Source of the DNA: HyVt-337 sp964428895
Lineage (GTDB): Bacteria; Planctomycetota; Phycisphaerae; SM23-33
Direction of reading: 5' to 3'
Assembly (NCBI GenBank): GCA_964428895.1
Contig: CAYRZU010000032.1
Location: 1-33,688, forward strand
DNA: 33,688 nucleotides
The translations under genes were made by a program, and so were the position numbers. A model generated the notes under the pieces. That model saw only the letters and a list, made by a program, of their open reading frames with translations, was not told where the DNA came from and searched no databases. Each line of letters begins with the position of its first letter. The first letter of the stretch is position 1. This document shows, piece by piece, positions 30,681 to 33,688 of the stretch.

Positions 30681-32351
30681 ATGAGGAAGTACCAAAACAA
30701 GTCTCTGGAAAAACTATCCGCGGAACTCATGGCGGGATTGGCACGCCTCAAGAAGCAGTATATCGATTCGGTCGAGGAACTCCTGCGCCTGCTGGAAGAC
30801 AGCCAGGAATACCCATTTGATTTTGTACTGTATCGAATCACGGGATATGGTGGGGGTACAGGCGAGGTGGCTCCGGAGAGCCTGCCGGGCACGTCGCTAC
30901 GGCAGGACTTGCTTCAACTGATCCTTGACGTCTGTGACAGCGCAGACCTGCACACCAGCGACTACGAAGAAGATATCCAGGATACCGAGCAACTGGCCGA
31001 ACTGAACAATGTTTCGACCAAGACGATTCAGCGGTGGCGAAAGGGCGGCCTGCCCGCCCGACGACTGATCTTCCCGGACGGCAAGCGTCGGGTGTGTTTC
31101 TTGGCGACCTCGGTGCAGTGGTTCGCCAAGACACGGGGCGGGCAGATCGACCGATCTCGGCGGTTCAGCCAGATGACCGATCTCGAGCGGGAGCAGATTG
31201 TCCGGTGGGCGCGCCGATTGGTGGCGGTTCAATCGTTGTGTCTGTCGGAGGTGGCCAAGCGCCTGGCCTCTCAGACCGGCCGGGCCGTTGAGACCATCCG
31301 CTACACCATTCGGCGGCACGATCAGGACAACCCCGCCGAGGCCATCTTCCCCGATAAGACTGGCGCCCTCAGCGACGCCGACAAGCTGACGATCTATCGG
31401 GGTTTCCTGGCCGGGACGCCCGTGCCGGCGCTGGCCAAACGGTTCGGCCGAACGCGGGGGAGCATTTACCGCGTCGTCAACGAGATGCGGGCCCAGCAAC
31501 TGTTGGATGTGCAAATCTCGTGCATCTACAACCCGCAGTTCGATTTACCCAACGCCGACGAATTGATCTTGGGCGCCGAGCCGCCTGCGGCGCCGCCGGC
31601 CGAGAAGATCGTCATCCCTCCAGGGGACCTGCCTCCGTATCTGCGCAGCCTCTACGGCGTGCCTTTGCTGTGTCGCGCCGAGGAGCAGGACCTGTTTCGC
31701 CGGTACAACTACCTGAAGTACAAGGCCGACAAGCTGCGGCGTGAGATTGACCCCAACCGGATCCGCACGCGTCAGCTTCAGGAGATCGAGCAACTGCTGC
31801 TCAAGGCCAACGGGATCAAGAACCGAATCGTCCGAGCGAACCTGCGACTGGTCGTCTCCATCGCCAAGAAGCACCTCAGCGGCGCCCAAACGCTTTTCGA
31901 GCTGATCAGCGACGGCAACGTGTCGCTGATGCGGGCGGCGGAGAAGTTTGACTACGCGCGAGGCAATCGCTTCAGCACCTACGCGTCGTGGGCGATCATG
32001 CGGAACTTCGCTCGGTCCGTTCCCAAGGAGAAATACCAGCGCGAGCGGTTCGCCACCGGGAATGAGGAGATCCTCGATATCGCCGCCGGCATGAGGAGCT
32101 ACGAGTCCGAGGAGGTCAAGGTCGGTGAGCTTCGGGAAAGCGTCGACGCGATTTTGACCCACCTGACGCCGGTGGAACGGACGGTGCTGGTCGGTCACTT
32201 CGGCTTGAACGAACAGCAGGACGCCAAGACGCTGGCCCAACTGGCGGGCCGGCTGGGGCTGAGCAAGGAGCGGGTCCGGCAGATCGAACTGCGGGCGCTG
32301 AAGCGGCTGAAAGCGATCCTGTATCCGCGCAAGAGCGAACTGATGACGTGA
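30681..32351 (+). CDS. Sigma-70 family factor with N-terminal helix-turn-helix domains
   Basis: 556 residues. The C-terminal part is a sigma factor: region 1.2-like at about 320-356, region 2 at about 378-448 (RANLRLVVSIAKKHL, KFDYARGNRFSTYASWAIM) and region 4 at about 491-546 (LTPVERTVLVGHFGL, GLSKERVRQIELRALKRLK). Region 3 is short or absent. The first 300 residues are not found in standard sigma factors: a MerR/excisionase-like HTH at about 100-150 (NNVSTKTIQRWRKGGLPARR), a second HTH at about 188-212 (LSEVAKRLASQTGRAVETIR) and a third at about 247-270 (PALAKRFGRTRGSIYRVVNE). A Pro/Ala linker (about 295-315) joins the halves. It probably binds DNA through both halves; target genes unknown. 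Confidence 0.9.
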   Translation: MRKYQNKSLEKLSAELMAGLARLKKQYIDSVEELLRLLEDSQEYPFDFVLYRITGYGGGTGEVAPESLPGTSLRQDLLQLILDVCDSADLHTSDYEEDIQDTEQLAELNNVSTKTIQRWRKGGLPARRLIFPDGKRRVCFLATSVQWFAKTRGGQIDRSRRFSQMTDLEREQIVRWARRLVAVQSLCLSEVAKRLASQTGRAVETIRYTIRRHDQDNPAEAIFPDKTGALSDADKLTIYRGFLAGTPVPALAKRFGRTRGSIYRVVNEMRAQQLLDVQISCIYNPQFDLPNADELILGAEPPAAPPAEKIVIPPGDLPPYLRSLYGVPLLCRAEEQDLFRRYNYLKYKADKLRREIDPNRIRTRQLQEIEQLLLKANGIKNRIVRANLRLVVSIAKKHLSGAQTLFELISDGNVSLMRAAEKFDYARGNRFSTYASWAIMRNFARSVPKEKYQRERFATGNEEILDIAAGMRSYESEEVKVGELRESVDAILTHLTPVERTVLVGHFGLNEQQDAKTLAQLAGRLGLSKERVRQIELRALKRLKAILYPRKSELMT

Positions 32352-32366
32352 TCGCTCCGGAAGGGG

Positions 32367-32906
32367 CTAGTCCCGGCGAATCTTGCCGGCTGAGGGGGAG
32401 AACATTAACGCCGATGTCAGTAGAATTCCACCGGCCAGCAGCAGCATGCCCCGACGTGTTTCCGGTCGGGAGAGCTTGGCGGCGGCCTGGCCGACCCACG
32501 GTGGCGGGGGCGTGGGGCGGGCGGCTCGCGGGCAGGTGAGCACATCCGGCGGCGCTTGGGGGGCGTCCTGCGAGCCTGCCTCAACGCGATAACCCACCGG
32601 CGCGAACTCCCCTTGGCTTAGGGCCAGTCGGCGGATGAAGGTGGTGTCGGCTTGGGCGGCTTCGATCATCCGGTTGCCCGCGGCCAGGCGGTTCTCCAGA
32701 TCGGCATTGGCCGCGGCGACGGTCCGGCGCTCGTGCCGGACCTCCGCATACTCCGCGTAAGCCGGTACGAGCACCGTCAGACCGATCAGCGCCACCGCGG
32801 CGCCAGCCAGCAGGACGAATCCGAGTAGATTGGCGAACCGTTCGGTCGCCGTCGTTGTCGGCTCGCCCTTAGGGGCGTTAGCCTTTGTTCCACGTCGTTG
32901 AGCCAT
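32367..32906 (-). CDS. FtsB/DivIC-like membrane coiled-coil protein
   Basis: 179 residues from the ATG at 32906, which has AAGGCGG upstream; an ATG 30 bases earlier also is in frame. The order is a basic cytoplasmic N-terminus, a membrane span at about 26-49, a coiled coil at about 55-95 and the segment FIRRLALSQGEFAPVGYRVE, reminiscent of the end of septum-formation-initiator proteins (FtsB/DivIC), then a Pro-rich linker and a second hydrophobic stretch at about 153-169. It overlaps the enolase end by 29 bases; eno-ftsB is a known neighbour pair in proteobacteria. The role in division is inference, and the second span is unusual. Confidence 0.65.
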   Translation of the reverse strand: MAQRRGTKANAPKGEPTTTATERFANLLGFVLLAGAAVALIGLTVLVPAYAEYAEVRHERRTVAAANADLENRLAAGNRMIEAAQADTTFIRRLALSQGEFAPVGYRVEAGSQDAPQAPPDVLTCPRAARPTPPPPWVGQAAAKLSRPETRRGMLLLAGGILLTSALMFSPSAGKIRRD

Positions 32907-33688
32907 AGACCGCCTTGTCTCCCAGCTCTTCGGCAATACGCAACAACTGGTTGTACTTGCAGACCCGGTCGGTTCGGCAAGCCGAACCGGTCTTGATCTG
33001 CCCGGTGTTCTTGGCCACGGTCAGGTCGGAAATCGTGGTGTCTTCGGTCTCACCACTGCGGTGGCTGACCACCGCGGTCCACCCGTTGCTCTGGGCCAGG
33101 TCAATCGATTGCAGCGTTTCGGTCAGCGTGCCGATCTGATTGAGCTTGATCAGAATGCTGTTGGCGGCCCTCTCATCGAGGCCGCGCTGCAGGAACTTGA
33201 TGTTGGTGACGAACAGGTCGTCGCCAACGAGTTGGATCTTCCCGCCCAGCTTGCCGGCTAGCTTGACCCAGCCCGCCCAGTCGTCTTCGGCCAGGCCGTC
33301 TTCCAGGCTGCGGATCGGGTACTTCTCGACCCAGGCGGCCCAGATGTCGATCATCTCGTCGCTGGTGGCCACGCGAGAGGGGTCCGACTTGAAGAAGCAG
33401 TAGCCTTCCTTGCCGGCTTCGCGAGCTTCGTTGACCATTTCGCTGGCGGCCGGGTCCAGAGCGATCCAGATATCCTCACCGGGTCTGTAGCCGGCGGCCT
33501 CGATGGCCTGGCAGATCAGCTCGGGGGCTTCGTCGTTGCTCTTGAGGCTCGGGGCATAGCCGCCTTCGTCGCCGACGGCGGTGTTGTAGCCTTTGGCTTT
33601 GAGAACGTCCTTGAGGGCGTGGAAGACCTCGGTGCCCATCTGAAGGCCTTCGGCAAAGCTCTTGGCGCCCCACGGCTGGACCATGAAC
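32878..33688 (-). CDS. eno: Enolase (5' end beyond the window)
   Basis: Enolase turns 2-phosphoglycerate into phosphoenolpyruvate in glycolysis. About 270 of some 430 residues are visible, the C-terminal two thirds, starting with FMVQPWGAKSF (family form FMIMPVGA). Conserved parts are VGDEGGYAPSL, the metal Asp in LEDGLAEDDW, QLVGDDLFVTN, the catalytic Lys in SILIKLNQIGT and the loop SHRSGETEDTTISDL, and the substrate-site end GQIKTGSACRTDR. The frame is open to the window edge. The FtsB-like gene downstream starts inside it. Confidence 0.96.
   Translation of the reverse strand, partial: FMVQPWGAKSFAEGLQMGTEVFHALKDVLKAKGYNTAVGDEGGYAPSLKSNDEAPELICQAIEAAGYRPGEDIWIALDPAASEMVNEAREAGKEGYCFFKSDPSRVATSDEMIDIWAAWVEKYPIRSLEDGLAEDDWAGWVKLAGKLGGKIQLVGDDLFVTNIKFLQRGLDERAANSILIKLNQIGTLTETLQSIDLAQSNGWTAVVSHRSGETEDTTISDLTVAKNTGQIKTGSACRTDRVCKYNQLLRIAEELGDKAVYGSTTWNKG

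Overview
The window looks like a chromosomal piece of a member of the Planctomycetota (inference). The grounds are high GC content with GC-rich third positions, several FtsB/ExbD/TPR/zinc-ribbon envelope proteins of the kind common in that phylum, a sigma-70 protein with a long helix-turn-helix front end, and a ribosomal operon without rpmD. No rRNA, CRISPR array, insertion sequence or phage gene was found. Two tRNA genes are present.

Region 1 (1-14699) is a merged S10-spc-alpha ribosomal protein operon on the + strand: rplD (cut by the window edge), rplW, rplB, rpsS, rplV, rpsC, rplP, rpmC, rpsQ, rplN, rplX, rplE, rpsN (zinc type), rpsH, rplF, rplR, rpsE, rplO, secY, adk, map, rpmJ, rpsM, rpsK, rpsD, rpoA, rplQ. 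Gaps are mostly 2-35 bases, with two 4-base start/stop overlaps at rplD/rplW and rpmC/rpsQ and another at secY/adk. It closes with a hairpin terminator at 14757-14786. The oddities are a SecY with about 145 extra N-terminal residues forming four predicted membrane spans, an S3 with a 100-residue RGG/Pro-Ala tail, an L17 with an acidic tail, and no rpmD or infA at their usual places.

Region 2 (14791-17076) holds a HIT-family hydrolase, a cellulose-synthase-like GT2 glycosyltransferase, each with its own promoter-like sequence, and a tRNA-Leu(UAG) on the - strand.

Region 3 (17247-30478) is the accessory-looking part. Two paralogous zinc-ribbon/membrane/von Willebrand A proteins come first, the first interrupted by an in-frame TGA. 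They are followed by a secreted TPR-like protein, an ExbB/TolQ proton channel, three ExbD/TolR proteins and a 1048-residue secreted helical repeat protein. A tRNA-Cys(GCA) with its own promoter follows, then a secreted protein with a CX4CH haem-like motif, a small membrane protein and a membrane-anchored coiled-coil protein, ended by a clear terminator. No TonB or TolA partner is visible. My reading is a proton-driven envelope machine in which the ExbB/ExbD motor works with vWA and TPR proteins in the periplasm; this is inference from gene order.

Region 4 (30569-33688) has a sigma-70-type factor with three predicted helix-turn-helix units in front of regions 2 and 4. Convergent to it are enolase (cut by the window edge) and, overlapping the end of enolase by 29 bases, an FtsB/DivIC-like membrane coiled-coil protein.
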